In this document: positions 17,332-27,255 of the stretch, piece by piece
How positions within the stretch are numbered: the first letter of the stretch is position 1
Layout: each line of letters opens with the position of its first letter
From: an uncultured Oscillospiraceae bacterium
GTDB taxonomy: Bacteria; Bacillota; Clostridia; Oscillospirales; Oscillospiraceae
Assembly: GCA_934589145.1 (NCBI GenBank)
Contig: CAKTNW010000014.1
Location: 1 to 50,381 of the forward strand
Direction: 5' to 3'
Length of the DNA: 50,381 bases
Translations under genes and position numbers: made by a program
Notes under the pieces: generated by a model
What the model saw: only the letters and a program-made list of their open reading frames with translations
What the model was told of the DNA's origin: nothing
Databases searched by the model: none

Positions 17332-18672
17332 TTATCCAACTGTGATCTTATCCAACGGCAGCTTCGCCGCTCCGGCTCTTTTGCCGGATACCGCCGCGTA
17401 AATCAGGGTAAGCCCGCCGACCCTGCCCAGATACATCAGCATGATCAGCATCATTTGCGACGGAATGTGGAGCTGCGACGTGATACCCAGCGTCAGCCCT
17501 ACCGTTCCAACTGCCGAAGCCGTTTCATACAGGCACGCGGAAAGCGGCAAGTTTTCATAAGCGCTGATAAAAACAGCGCCGCAAAAGAACAACGCGAGAT
17601 ACATCGTCACCACGGTCGCGGCGGTCTTGATAACGCCGCACTCGATCCTGCGTCCAAAAAATTGGGCGCTCTCACGCTGGCGAAAGGTCGCGGCAGCATT
17701 TGCGGCCAATACAGCCAGCGTTGTTGTTTTCATACCGCCCGCCGTGGAGCCGGGCGATCCGCCGATCATCATCAGGAAGATCATAACGGCCTGCGATGCG
17801 CCGGTCATATCCGAGAGGGTCACGGTGTTGAAACCGGCAGTCCTCGGTGTGACGGACTGGAAAAAAGAAGCAAGCAGCCGCCTTCCCATAGGGAGTGAAG
17901 AAAAATCCGCAAAGAAGAAAAATATGGCCGGAAGGACGAGAAGCAGTGCGGTGGTGACAAGGATCACCTTGCTCTGCATCCGATAGCGGCGAAAGTGCAG
18001 CTTGTTTTCGCAGATGTCATCCCATGTCAAAAAGCCGATGCCGCCGGTCACGATCAGCAGCATGATCGTGATGTTGATGATCGGACTGCCCGCATAACTG
18101 GTGAGGGAGGGATAGGGGTTGCTTTCCGTTCCCAAAATGTCAAACCCGGCGTTGCAGAAGGCTGATATGGAATGAAACACCGCCATCCAGACGCCGCGCC
18201 ATCCATAGTCACGGCAGAACACCGGCAGCATGGCAAGTGCGCCCAGCAGCTCGATTAGAAACGTCCCCCGCAGGATAAACCGCGTCAAGCGGACGATCCC
18301 ACCGACCTTTGGCGCAGAGATCGCATCCTGCATGGTGCTGCGCTGCATCAGGGAGATCTTTCGTCCGGACAACAGCGCAAACGACGCCGCTATGGTCACA
18401 ACGCCAAGGCCGCCAATCTGGATCAGCGCCAGAATGACCGCCTGCCCAAAGGTTGACCAATAGCTGCCCGTATCCTGTACGATAAGGCCCGTCACACATA
18501 CGGCGGAGGTCGCGGTAAACAACGCTTCGTGGAATGGCGTGACATGCCGGCCTGTCGTGGAGACCGGCAGCATCAGCAGCAGCGCCCCAAGGAGAATAAC
18601 TCCGGCGAAACCAAGAATGATAATTTGGAAGGATGAAAGACACCGCTTGCAGCGGACAGCTTCCTCCGGCAT
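17332..18672 (-). CDS. ktrB: KtrB/TrkH-type potassium uptake membrane protein
   Basis: The product is 446 residues. It has the four pore-loop repeats of the SKT family with filter glycines visible: TSAVCVTGL, ISAFCNAGF, VTPRTAGFNTV and ASAVGTVGLTLG. Length and repeats match KtrB. It works with KtrA as a potassium (often sodium-coupled) uptake channel. It is the first gene of a five-gene run ktrB-ktrA-small protein-kdpD-kdpE. Its ribosome site lies inside the arm of a long hairpin, suggesting translational or attenuator control. Confidence 0.93.
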   Translation of the reverse strand: MPEEAVRCKRCLSSFQIIILGFAGVILLGALLLMLPVSTTGRHVTPFHEALFTATSAVCVTGLIVQDTGSYWSTFGQAVILALIQIGGLGVVTIAASFALLSGRKISLMQRSTMQDAISAPKVGGIVRLTRFILRGTFLIELLGALAMLPVFCRDYGWRGVWMAVFHSISAFCNAGFDILGTESNPYPSLTSYAGSPIINITIMLLIVTGGIGFLTWDDICENKLHFRRYRMQSKVILVTTALLLVLPAIFFFFADFSSLPMGRRLLASFFQSVTPRTAGFNTVTLSDMTGASQAVMIFLMMIGGSPGSTAGGMKTTTLAVLAANAAATFRQRESAQFFGRRIECGVIKTAATVVTMYLALFFCGAVFISAYENLPLSACLYETASAVGTVGLTLGITSQLHIPSQMMLIMLMYLGRVGGLTLIYAAVSGKRAGAAKLPLDKITVG

Positions 18673-18679
18673 ATAAAAC

Positions 18680-18718
18680 CCCCCTCCGGTGTGATCGTGT
18701 TTATCATACCAGAGGGGG
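18680..18718 (-). promoter_or_regulatory. Long hairpin covering the ktrB ribosome binding site
   Basis: Two 16-base arms pair with only two G-U wobbles around a 7-base loop. On the minus strand the 3' arm contains GGAGGGGG, followed by TTTTAT and the ktrB start codon. The structure could hide the ribosome site or act as a terminator. Confidence 0.6.
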
Positions 18719-18778
18719 CTTTAAGGCGGGATAAGGGCTGCGTGATCGGTATTAAGATGGTACAAAGAATAAGCAAGG

Positions 18779-18942
18779 TGATTTCCAACAATCCTTCCAA
18801 CAAACCCCTTAAATCTGCGTAAAACGCCTCGGTATGGAATAAAACGCACTAACACAAGAAGGACCTCCAATTCCTTACAGCACAAGGTATTAGGGGTTCT
18901 CTCTCGGTATGAATGGGTACAACGCAAAAGCATCCACGGCTT
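18779..18942 (+). repeat. Inner copy of the element A right end
   Basis: The 164 bases align over their length, with scattered changes, to 32216-32380, the sequence just left of att2. Both start with the TTTCCAACA pair and end in CATCCACGG followed by T-rich DNA. Similarity stops exactly where the att core begins in the other copy; here no tRNA-like core follows. Confidence 0.8.
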
Positions 18943-18950
18943 TTTGTGAA

Positions 18951-19021
18951 AAGCTTACTTGCGATACGATGGGTTTTATTGTAAAATAACAAGTACACAA
19001 TGTCGAATAAGCAGTAAGCTT
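18951..19021. repeat. Inverted repeat AAGCTTACT in the tetR leader
   Basis: AAGCTTACT at 18951-18959 and its exact complement AGTAAGCTT at 19013-19021 flank 53 bases upstream of tetR. It may be an operator pair or chance. Confidence 0.3.
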
Positions 19022-19051
19022 ATATAGAATCGCGAGCAGGAGGATGATCCC

Positions 19052-19600
19052 GTGGCCTTATATACAAAAAAGCTTATTATGGCAACCTTTCGGGAGATGC
19101 TGTCAGAATCTCCGTTTGATAAAATCACTGTGGCAGCACTGGTCAAGCGGGCCGGAATCAGCCCCAATACTTTTTATTATCACTATCAGGATATTTATGG
19201 GTTGCTGGATGCGTGGTTTCAGGAGCAAGTAGAGTCCTTTGTCCCAAACGGGGAGCCTATTGAGTGGGTTTCTACCACGAAAGCGATTCTGCATCGATGC
19301 AAGGAACATCCTCAGATCATCTACCATATTTTTGACGGGCTCTCCCGCGACCGGTTGGAGAGATACATCTTCTCGCTGACGAATGATCCATTCTCACGGA
19401 TCGTGCGCCAAGCGGCACAGGAATATCCGATTTCAGAGGAACAATGCTATCGCATTGCCACGTTTTGCCGGTACGCCTACATCGGCTTTGTTATGCAGTT
19501 TTTCTGGAATCATATGGAAAATGACATTGATGAGAGTGTAGACAAATTGGGGGTGCTTTTCGACCAATTCCTGTCCAATGCCGTCAAAACAGTAGAGTAA
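19052..19600 (+). CDS. TetR-family regulator of the metK-atp and yhgE operons
   Basis: The product is 182 residues with a GTG start, supported by AGGAGG 8 bases upstream. The N-terminal helix-turn-helix is typical of TetR: FDKITVAALVKRAGISPNTFYYHYQDIYGLLD. The C-terminal half is helical and aromatic-rich, with an unknown ligand. Two near-identical palindromic sites lie upstream of metK and of yhgE, the two operons that face each other downstream, so this protein is the natural candidate to bind both. TetR regulators next to YhgE/Pip genes are common in Firmicutes. The binding is inference. Confidence 0.85.
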   Translation: MALYTKKLIMATFREMLSESPFDKITVAALVKRAGISPNTFYYHYQDIYGLLDAWFQEQVESFVPNGEPIEWVSTTKAILHRCKEHPQIIYHIFDGLSRDRLERYIFSLTNDPFSRIVRQAAQEYPISEEQCYRIATFCRYAYIGFVMQFFWNHMENDIDESVDKLGVLFDQFLSNAVKTVE

Positions 19601-19645
19601 ACGTGTTTTCGCTGTTCAAAAGCCTCCCCCCTGTATGGAACAGCA

Positions 19646-19695
19646 TTTTGCGCAAACAGCATGTTTTACGCAAATTTGCGTAAAACATGCTGTTT
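19646..19695. promoter_or_regulatory. Palindromic operator upstream of metK
   Basis: A perfect 42-base palindrome without loop is centred at 19674/19675, with core TTTACGCAAATTTGCGTAAA. A further half-like site TTTGCGCAAA lies just left of it. A degenerate copy lies at 32151-32190 before yhgE. It has no T run, so a terminator is less likely than a TetR-type operator. Confidence 0.7.
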
Positions 19696-19729
19696 CTTTA
19701 GAATTTGGAGGAAACCGGCTTTTCCACCG

Positions 19730-19758
19730 TGGTATCTATATGTTGATTTTGCTATGAT
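19730..19758 (+). promoter_or_regulatory. Probable metK-atp promoter
   Basis: TATGAT at 19753-19758 lies in TTTTGCTATGATGA, which is conserved in the yhgE promoter. The -35 (TGGTAT) is poor, which would fit control by a bound protein. Confidence 0.55.
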
Positions 19759-19788
19759 GAAATTGAAATATGGACAGGAGGCGGTACC

Positions 19789-20937
19789 ATGGCCAAGCTG
19801 CTGTTTACATCAGAATCTGTGACCTGCGGCCATCCGGACAAGATTTGCGATCAAGTGGCAGATAAGATTTTGGATGAGCTGCTGATGAGAGACCCTGATT
19901 CGCGTGTTGCCTGCGAAGTAACCTGTGCAGAAAACCAGCTGCACATCTTTGGGGAGGTGACATCTCGGGCGGAAGTCGACTACCCCGCCATAGCGCGGCA
20001 AGTCATTACGAGGATCGGCTATACCCAGCCGGGACGAGGTTTTGACGCGGATACATGCATCGTCCATGTGGATCTGCATCAACAGTCCCCTGATATTGCA
20101 CGGGGGATCACCCGATGCCGGGAAGACGAGCAGTTGGACGCTGGAGCGGGAGACCAAGGCGTGATGTTCGGCTATGCCTGCAATCAGACGCCCAGCTTTA
20201 TGCCGCTGCCGATTGAACTGGCACATGAGCTTGCCCGGCGGCTGGAACTCGTGCGGCGTACAAATGAACTGCCTTTTCTGCTGCCAGATGGAAAGACACA
20301 GGTGACTGTTGAGTATGATGGGGACCGTCCCGTTCGCATCGCATCGGTTTTGGTTGCTGCACAGCACCGGGAGGAAGTCTCTACGGAAGCGGTTCGTGCC
20401 GAAGTGTGCCGTCATGTGATCGAAGCTGTTCTTCCTGCTGAACTTCTTGACGAAGATACCCAGGTATTTGTCAATTCTACCGGGCGATTCGTGCATGGTG
20501 GTCCCGCCGCTGACTCCGGACTGACCGGACGCAAGCTGATGGTGGACACCTATGGCGGATATGCCCGCCATGGGGGCGGCGCGTTCTCCGGAAAAGATGC
20601 CACGAAGGTGGATCGCAGCGGTGCGTACATGGCTCGATACATCGCCAAGAACATCGTGGCGCAGGGCTTGGCCGACCGGTGTGAGATACAGATCAGCTAT
20701 GCCATCGGTTTGGCAGAGCCAATGGCAGTATGCGTCGAGACATTTGGAACCGAAAAGGTAGATAGGGAGATTTTAAGCCGTGCAATACAAAATGGCGTAG
20801 ATTTGCGCCCGGCCGCCATCATCCGGCGCTTCGGGCTGACACGCCCCATATTTTCCAATGTATCCTGTTACGGACATTTTGGCAGCAACGCCAGTCTGAT
20901 GCCATGGGAGCAGACCGACCTGCAAATCAGATTGTGA
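19789..20937 (+). CDS. metK: S-adenosylmethionine synthetase
   Basis: The product is 382 residues, full length for MetK. The three signature regions are present: GHPDKICDQ near residue 14, GAGDQGVMFGYA near 120 and the glycine-rich GGGAFSGKDATKVDRSGAYMAR near 260. It makes S-adenosylmethionine from methionine and ATP. Its start has AGGAGGCG at good spacing. It is the first gene of a run continuing 23 bases later into the ATP synthase genes, an unusual partner, and no SAM riboswitch is seen in the 190-base leader. As part of an island it may be a second copy beside a housekeeping metK. Confidence 0.95.
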   Translation: MAKLLFTSESVTCGHPDKICDQVADKILDELLMRDPDSRVACEVTCAENQLHIFGEVTSRAEVDYPAIARQVITRIGYTQPGRGFDADTCIVHVDLHQQSPDIARGITRCREDEQLDAGAGDQGVMFGYACNQTPSFMPLPIELAHELARRLELVRRTNELPFLLPDGKTQVTVEYDGDRPVRIASVLVAAQHREEVSTEAVRAEVCRHVIEAVLPAELLDEDTQVFVNSTGRFVHGGPAADSGLTGRKLMVDTYGGYARHGGGAFSGKDATKVDRSGAYMARYIAKNIVAQGLADRCEIQISYAIGLAEPMAVCVETFGTEKVDREILSRAIQNGVDLRPAAIIRRFGLTRPIFSNVSCYGHFGSNASLMPWEQTDLQIRL

Positions 20938-20960
20938 TCATACATAAGAGGTGAAAAAGA

Positions 20961-21812
20961 ATGGAAAAAAAGAAAAAGGTCAAGTTTATCGTGGTATGGC
21001 TATTGATTACTGCGGTGTTCTTGACCGGATCCCTGCTGGTTCCGGGACATGGCAAGTCGGAATCCGTGCAGGCGGCCATGCGTGATGCGGTACTTCACGG
21101 AACGAACCGTATCAGCCTGTTCGGGCTGAAGGACGTAAATCCGGCGTACATCTCCTCACTGGTGGTGGTAGGCGCACTGCTTCTGACGGCGCTGCTGCTG
21201 CGCATCTTTGTGATTCCGCGATTCAAGCTGGTGCCGGGAAAGCTTCAGATGGCTATTGAGACGGTGGTGAGTATGTTTGACGGCATGGCCCGCGGCAATA
21301 GTCCTCACCGGTACAAGTTCCTGGGGGCGTATGCCTTTGGAGCGGGCGTGTATATCTTTGTGGGCACGCTGTTTGAGCTGTTCGGTTTTCAGGCCGTCAC
21401 CACCAGCGGACACACCATCGCCTTACCGGCGCCGCTGTCGGATGTGAACGCAGCCATTTCACTGGGCTGCCTGTCCTATCTGGTCATCATGGGCGGCGGC
21501 ATCCTCAATAATGGCGTCAAGGGTTTGGGCAAGACACTGAAGGATTTTTCCCTGCCGATCTCCATGAGCTTCCGTATGTTTGGCGCACTGCTCAGCGGCC
21601 TGCTGGTGACGGAGCTGGTGTACTACTATGTGACGCTGAGCTATGTGATCCCTGTAATCGTGGCGGTGCTGTTCACACTGCTGCACGCGTTGATCCAGGC
21701 CTATGTGCTGACTATGCTGACTACGCTGTTCTACGGCGAGGTATCCGAGAAGCAGGAGCGCAAGCCAAAAAAGGCCAAAAACGAAAAGAACATTGAAACT
21801 GCAAATATGTGA
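20961..21812 (+). CDS. atpB: F-type ATP synthase subunit a
   Basis: The product is 283 residues with about six membrane helices. The essential helix has the conserved Arg in [13 protein letters not shown]; the more usual FGN is FGA here. The last helix segment [13 protein letters not shown] also fits subunit a. An N-terminal signal-anchor-like helix precedes the family domain, and the tail is very basic ([10 protein letters not shown]). It forms the ion half-channels against the c ring. The end of this gene carries the ribosome site of the c gene. No atpI precedes it. Confidence 0.93.
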   Translation: MEKKKKVKFIVVWLLITAVFLTGSLLVPGHGKSESVQAAMRDAVLHGTNRISLFGLKDVNPAYISSLVVVGALLLTALLLRIFVIPRFKLVPGKLQMAIETVVSMFDGMARGNSPHRYKFLGAYAFGAGVYIFVGTLFELFGFQAVTTSGHTIALPAPLSDVNAAISLGCLSYLVIMGGGILNNGVKGLGKTLKDFSLPISMSFRMFGALLSGLLVTELVYYYVTLSYVIPVIVAVLFTLLHALIQAYVLTMLTTLFYGEVSEKQERKPKKAKNEKNIETANM

Positions 21813-21829
21813 CGGAGGAAAAAGAAATC

Positions 21830-22204
21830 ATGAAAAAGCTGCTGAATAAAAGAGTGTTTGCCTTAGTGCTGTGTCTGGTGCTGGCATTGACCGCTATGCT
21901 GACCGTGACCGCGTTTGCTGATACTGAGCCGGTAGACAGTGCCGCCGCAGTACAGGAAGAAGAGACTTCCGCTGGCAGTGCCACCAACGGCAAGGCCATT
22001 GCATCCGGTATCGCCATCGGTATTGCTGCCGCCGGCGGCGCCATCGGTATGGGCATGGCCGTCGGCAAGTCCGCCGAGGGTATTGCCCGTCAGCCGGAGG
22101 CCGAGGGCAAGATCCGTACCACCATGATGCTGGGCCTGGTGTTTCTGGAAACCGCCATCATCTATGCTTTGCTGGTGGTAATCCTGATCATCTTTGTGCT
22201 GTAA
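21830..22204 (+). CDS. atpE: F-type ATP synthase subunit c with an N-terminal signal peptide
   Basis: The product is 124 residues, against about 70-90 for most c subunits. Residues 1-30 are a classical signal peptide (MKKLLNKR, hydrophobic core, AFA before residue 31), followed by an acidic linker (31-53). The c hairpin has helix 1 (about 55-80), the polar loop ARQPEAEGK and helix 2 with the ion-binding Glu107. Next to it are Thr108 and Tyr112, as in sodium-type rings, but the helix-1 Gln of those rings is Met74 here, so the coupling ion is uncertain. The start at 21830 follows GGAGG; an in-frame GTG seven codons upstream is less likely. Confidence 0.9.
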   Translation: MKKLLNKRVFALVLCLVLALTAMLTVTAFADTEPVDSAAAVQEEETSAGSATNGKAIASGIAIGIAAAGGAIGMGMAVGKSAEGIARQPEAEGKIRTTMMLGLVFLETAIIYALLVVILIIFVL

Positions 22205-22221
22205 GAAACGGGGCGTAGCGT

Positions 22222-22716
22222 ATGAGTAACATCCCTCTGAATATTGATTGGCAGCAGATATTGCTGCACTTCTTCAACTTCTCCATTCTGGTGGGCGGCT
22301 TATATCTGCTGCTGTTCAAGCCGGTGAAGAATTTTATGGATAAGCGTGAAAAGCACTACGCAGACATGGAGTCTGCCGCTGTGGCTCGCGAGAAGGATAC
22401 CGAGGCATTAAAGGCTGCCATGGCACAGCGGGAGGCTGCGCTGGACGCTGAACTGGATGAGAAACGGACTGCCGCCGCCAAGGAGGCGGAGGATTACATG
22501 CAGCAACAGCGTGACGCGGCCAAGACGCAGGCGGACAAGATTCTGTCCGACGCCCGTATCGCCGCCGAGAGTGAGCGCAGGAAGATCGTGGCGGAGGCCA
22601 ACCGCGAGGCGGTGGCCATCGCCGAGGACGCCATGGAGAAGCTTCTGGCGGCACAGACAGATCAAGCCTACGATGCCTTTGTGAATGCCGCAGAGGAGGA
22701 AGAGCATGAACATTGA
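22222..22716 (+). CDS. atpF: F-type ATP synthase subunit b
   Basis: The product is 164 residues. An N-terminal membrane helix (about 12-32, FFNFSILVGGLYLLLFKPV) is followed by a long charged helix rich in Ala, Glu and Lys that forms the peripheral stalk coiled coil. It ends in an acidic/His tail (EEEEHEH). It is standard length. The next gene starts inside its last codons, with the ribosome site AGGAGG encoded by the Glu run. Its C-terminus would normally bind the delta C-terminal domain, which is here fused to alpha. Confidence 0.92.
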   Translation: MSNIPLNIDWQQILLHFFNFSILVGGLYLLLFKPVKNFMDKREKHYADMESAAVAREKDTEALKAAMAQREAALDAELDEKRTAAAKEAEDYMQQQRDAAKTQADKILSDARIAAESERRKIVAEANREAVAIAEDAMEKLLAAQTDQAYDAFVNAAEEEEHEH

Positions 22717-24457
22717 TGCGCGCCTGACGGCGAAACTGTTCAGCGCCTGCCCGCCGGACGGCACGCAGAAAGCGAAGCTGGAGGCTGTGCTGTCAAAAAA
22801 GTACGGCGAAGCCGTTGCACTGGTGTGGCAGGAGGATCGCTCCGTGGCGGGAGGCTTTCGTATCGAGCTGGGCAGCGAGGTCATCGACTGGACGGCGGAA
22901 GGCCGGTTGAGCCAGTTGAAGGAGAAGCTGACCGGCATCAAGAGCGCCGACAGTTCAGTGATCCCTCTGATCCGTGATGCGGTAAAAAACTGGGTGCCGG
23001 AGGTGTGCGCCCGCGAGGTGGGCAGTGTGCTGACCGTGGCGGACGGCATTGCCTATGTGGACGGCCTGAAAGGTGCTACATATGGAGAGATCCTGCTGTT
23101 TGAGGGCGGCATCCGGGGTATGGTGCAGGAGCTGCGGGAGGACCGCATCGGCTGTATCCTGTTCGGCCGTGTGGATGAGGTCAGCGAGGGTACGGCGGTG
23201 TACCGTACCGGAAAGACCGCCGGTATCGGTGTGTCCGACGGTATGGTCGGCCGCGTAGTGGATGCGTTGGGCGCGCCCATCGACGACGGCGGAGACATCA
23301 CTGTGGACGAGTACCGCATGATTGAAAACCCGGCCCCCGGCATTATGGATCGCCAACCGGTGAATACCCCCATGGAGACGGGTATTTTGTCCATCGACTC
23401 CATGTTTCCTATTGGTCGGGGGCAACGTGAGCTCATTATCGGCGACCGCCAAACCGGTAAGACGTCAATCGCCATTGATACCATCCTGAACCAGAAGGGG
23501 AAGGACATGATCTGCATTTATGTGGCCATCGGTCAGAAGGCCAGCTCCGTGGCGCAGATCGCGGAAATGCTGCGCAAACGCGGCGCCATGGAGTATTCCA
23601 TCATCGTCTGCGCTAGTGCGGGTGAATCTGCATCCATGCAGTATATCGCTCCCTATGCCGGTGCGGCCATCGGCGAGTACTTTATGAACAAGGGAAAAGA
23701 TGTGCTGATCGTATACGACGATCTTTCCAAGCACGCCATCGCTTATCGCGCCCTTAGCCTGCTGCTGGGGCGCTCCCCCGGACGTGAGGCTTATCCCGGT
23801 GACGTGTTCTATCTCCATTCCCGTCTGCTGGAGCGGGCGGCACGGCTCAGCGATGCGCGTGGTGGCGGCAGCATGACAGCCCTGCCCATCGTAGAGACAC
23901 AGGCGGGTGACGTATCCGCTTATATTCCCACCAACATCATTTCCATTACCGACGGCCAGATCTTTCTGGAAAGCAGCCTGTTCTTCTCCGGACAGCGTCC
24001 GGCGGTGAACGTGGGTCTGTCCGTGTCCCGTGTGGGCGGTGCGGCGCAGACCAAGGCCATGAAGAAGGCCGTAGGTACCCTGCGTCTCGATTTGGCGCAG
24101 TATCGTGAGATGGAGGTGTTCACCCAGTTCTCCAGTGATCTGGATGAGGAGACCAAGAGCCAGCTGGCCTACGGCCAGAGCCTGATGTACATCCTGCGGC
24201 AGGGACGCAGCGCCCCGCTGAGTCAGACACAGCAGATCGTCACGCTGGTGAGCGCTATGGCACACATTTATCAGCAGGTACCGGTGGCCCAGGTCTGCGC
24301 CCTGCGGGACTATATCCTGAAGGAGTTTGCCGCCAACCGCCAGAGCCTGATACTGGAGCTGGAGCAGGGAACGGCCCTGACGGACGATTTGCGTGGGCGG
24401 ATCATCGACTTCGCGAAGACCGCGCTGGAGAAATTCCAGCGCGCAGGCGGGCGGTGA
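22706..24457 (+). CDS. atpA: Fusion of delta-subunit C-terminal domain with ATP synthase alpha
   Basis: The product is 583 residues, about 80 longer than usual alpha. Residues 7-75 match the C-terminal domain of delta/OSCP: LTAKLFSACPPDGTQKAKLE, then KKYG, DRSVAGGFRIELGSEVIDWT and GRLSQLKEKL. From about residue 85 it is a normal alpha: beta barrel (GSVLTVADGIAYVDGL), Walker A GDRQTGKT, YVAIGQKASS, YDDLSKHAIAYR and the VSRVGGAAQ block. There is no separate delta gene in the operon, and the six-helix N-terminal domain of delta is missing. The fusion would tie subunit b straight to alpha. The start at 22706 has AGGAGG 7 bases upstream and keeps the whole delta part. Confidence 0.93.
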   Translation: MNIDARLTAKLFSACPPDGTQKAKLEAVLSKKYGEAVALVWQEDRSVAGGFRIELGSEVIDWTAEGRLSQLKEKLTGIKSADSSVIPLIRDAVKNWVPEVCAREVGSVLTVADGIAYVDGLKGATYGEILLFEGGIRGMVQELREDRIGCILFGRVDEVSEGTAVYRTGKTAGIGVSDGMVGRVVDALGAPIDDGGDITVDEYRMIENPAPGIMDRQPVNTPMETGILSIDSMFPIGRGQRELIIGDRQTGKTSIAIDTILNQKGKDMICIYVAIGQKASSVAQIAEMLRKRGAMEYSIIVCASAGESASMQYIAPYAGAAIGEYFMNKGKDVLIVYDDLSKHAIAYRALSLLLGRSPGREAYPGDVFYLHSRLLERAARLSDARGGGSMTALPIVETQAGDVSAYIPTNIISITDGQIFLESSLFFSGQRPAVNVGLSVSRVGGAAQTKAMKKAVGTLRLDLAQYREMEVFTQFSSDLDEETKSQLAYGQSLMYILRQGRSAPLSQTQQIVTLVSAMAHIYQQVPVAQVCALRDYILKEFAANRQSLILELEQGTALTDDLRGRIIDFAKTALEKFQRAGGR

Positions 24458-24461
24458 GCAC

Positions 24462-26772
<2,311 letters not shown>

Positions 26773-26773
<1 letters not shown>

Positions 26774-27180
26774 TGGCGGCGGTATTTCAGCTGGACGTGC
26801 TGGCAGCCAGCGTGCCCTTCTTCCGCGGTAGGTGCGTGTCGGTGGTTATCCCTACTGTCGATGGTGAGTACGGCGTTTTGGCAGGGCACAGTAATACCGT
26901 GGGCGCTGTGTGCGACGGTGAACTACGGTTCGAGACCGAGGATGGGTTGACCCACCGTGCCGCTGTGGCACAGGGTGTGTTCAAAATTGACGGGGAGCGG
27001 GTGTTGCTGCTGTTGGACGCGGCGGAACGACCTGAAGATATTGATGTGAACCGTGCCCTCCGCGCCCGTCAGGAGGCAGAGGAGCAGTTGCGCCAGAAGC
27101 ACAGTATGGCGGAGTATCAAATTGCTCAGGGTAATCTGTCCCGCGCACTGAACCGCCTGCGTGTCAGTGGTAAGATGTGA
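26773..27180 (+). CDS. atpC: F-type ATP synthase subunit epsilon
   Basis: The product is 135 residues. An N-terminal beta sandwich (about 1-85, with VVIPTVDGEYGVLAGHSNTVGAV) is followed by the two-helix C-terminal domain that can inhibit ATP hydrolysis. The start ATG shares its A with the beta stop (TGATG); a GTG one codon earlier is possible. It is the last gene of the operon and is followed by a terminator. Confidence 0.92.
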
Positions 27181-27209
27181 GAAAAGGCGACAAGTGAAAA
27201 GACGGAATA

Positions 27210-27242
27210 AAGAAGCCCCGCATGACGGCGGGGCTTCTTTTT
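27210..27242. terminator. Terminator between the atp and yhgE operons
   Basis: A 12-bp stem AAGAAGCCCCGC/GCGGGGCTTCTT with a 6-base loop ends in five T on the plus strand and in A/T-rich DNA on the other side. It separates the two convergent operons and can serve both. Confidence 0.9.
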
Positions 27243-27255
27243 ATATCTGATTGGG

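Noticed and set aside
18721..18933. Minus-strand frame similar to the one at 32080
   Set aside because: The similarity comes from the duplicated right-end DNA, not from a conserved protein.
19654..19695. The 42-base palindrome as the tetR terminator
   Set aside because: It has no loop, low GC and no T run, and a copy precedes yhgE at the same distance from its promoter.
19601..19788. SAM riboswitch before metK
   Set aside because: The leader is short and is explained by the palindrome and promoter shared with yhgE; no SAM-box pattern is seen.
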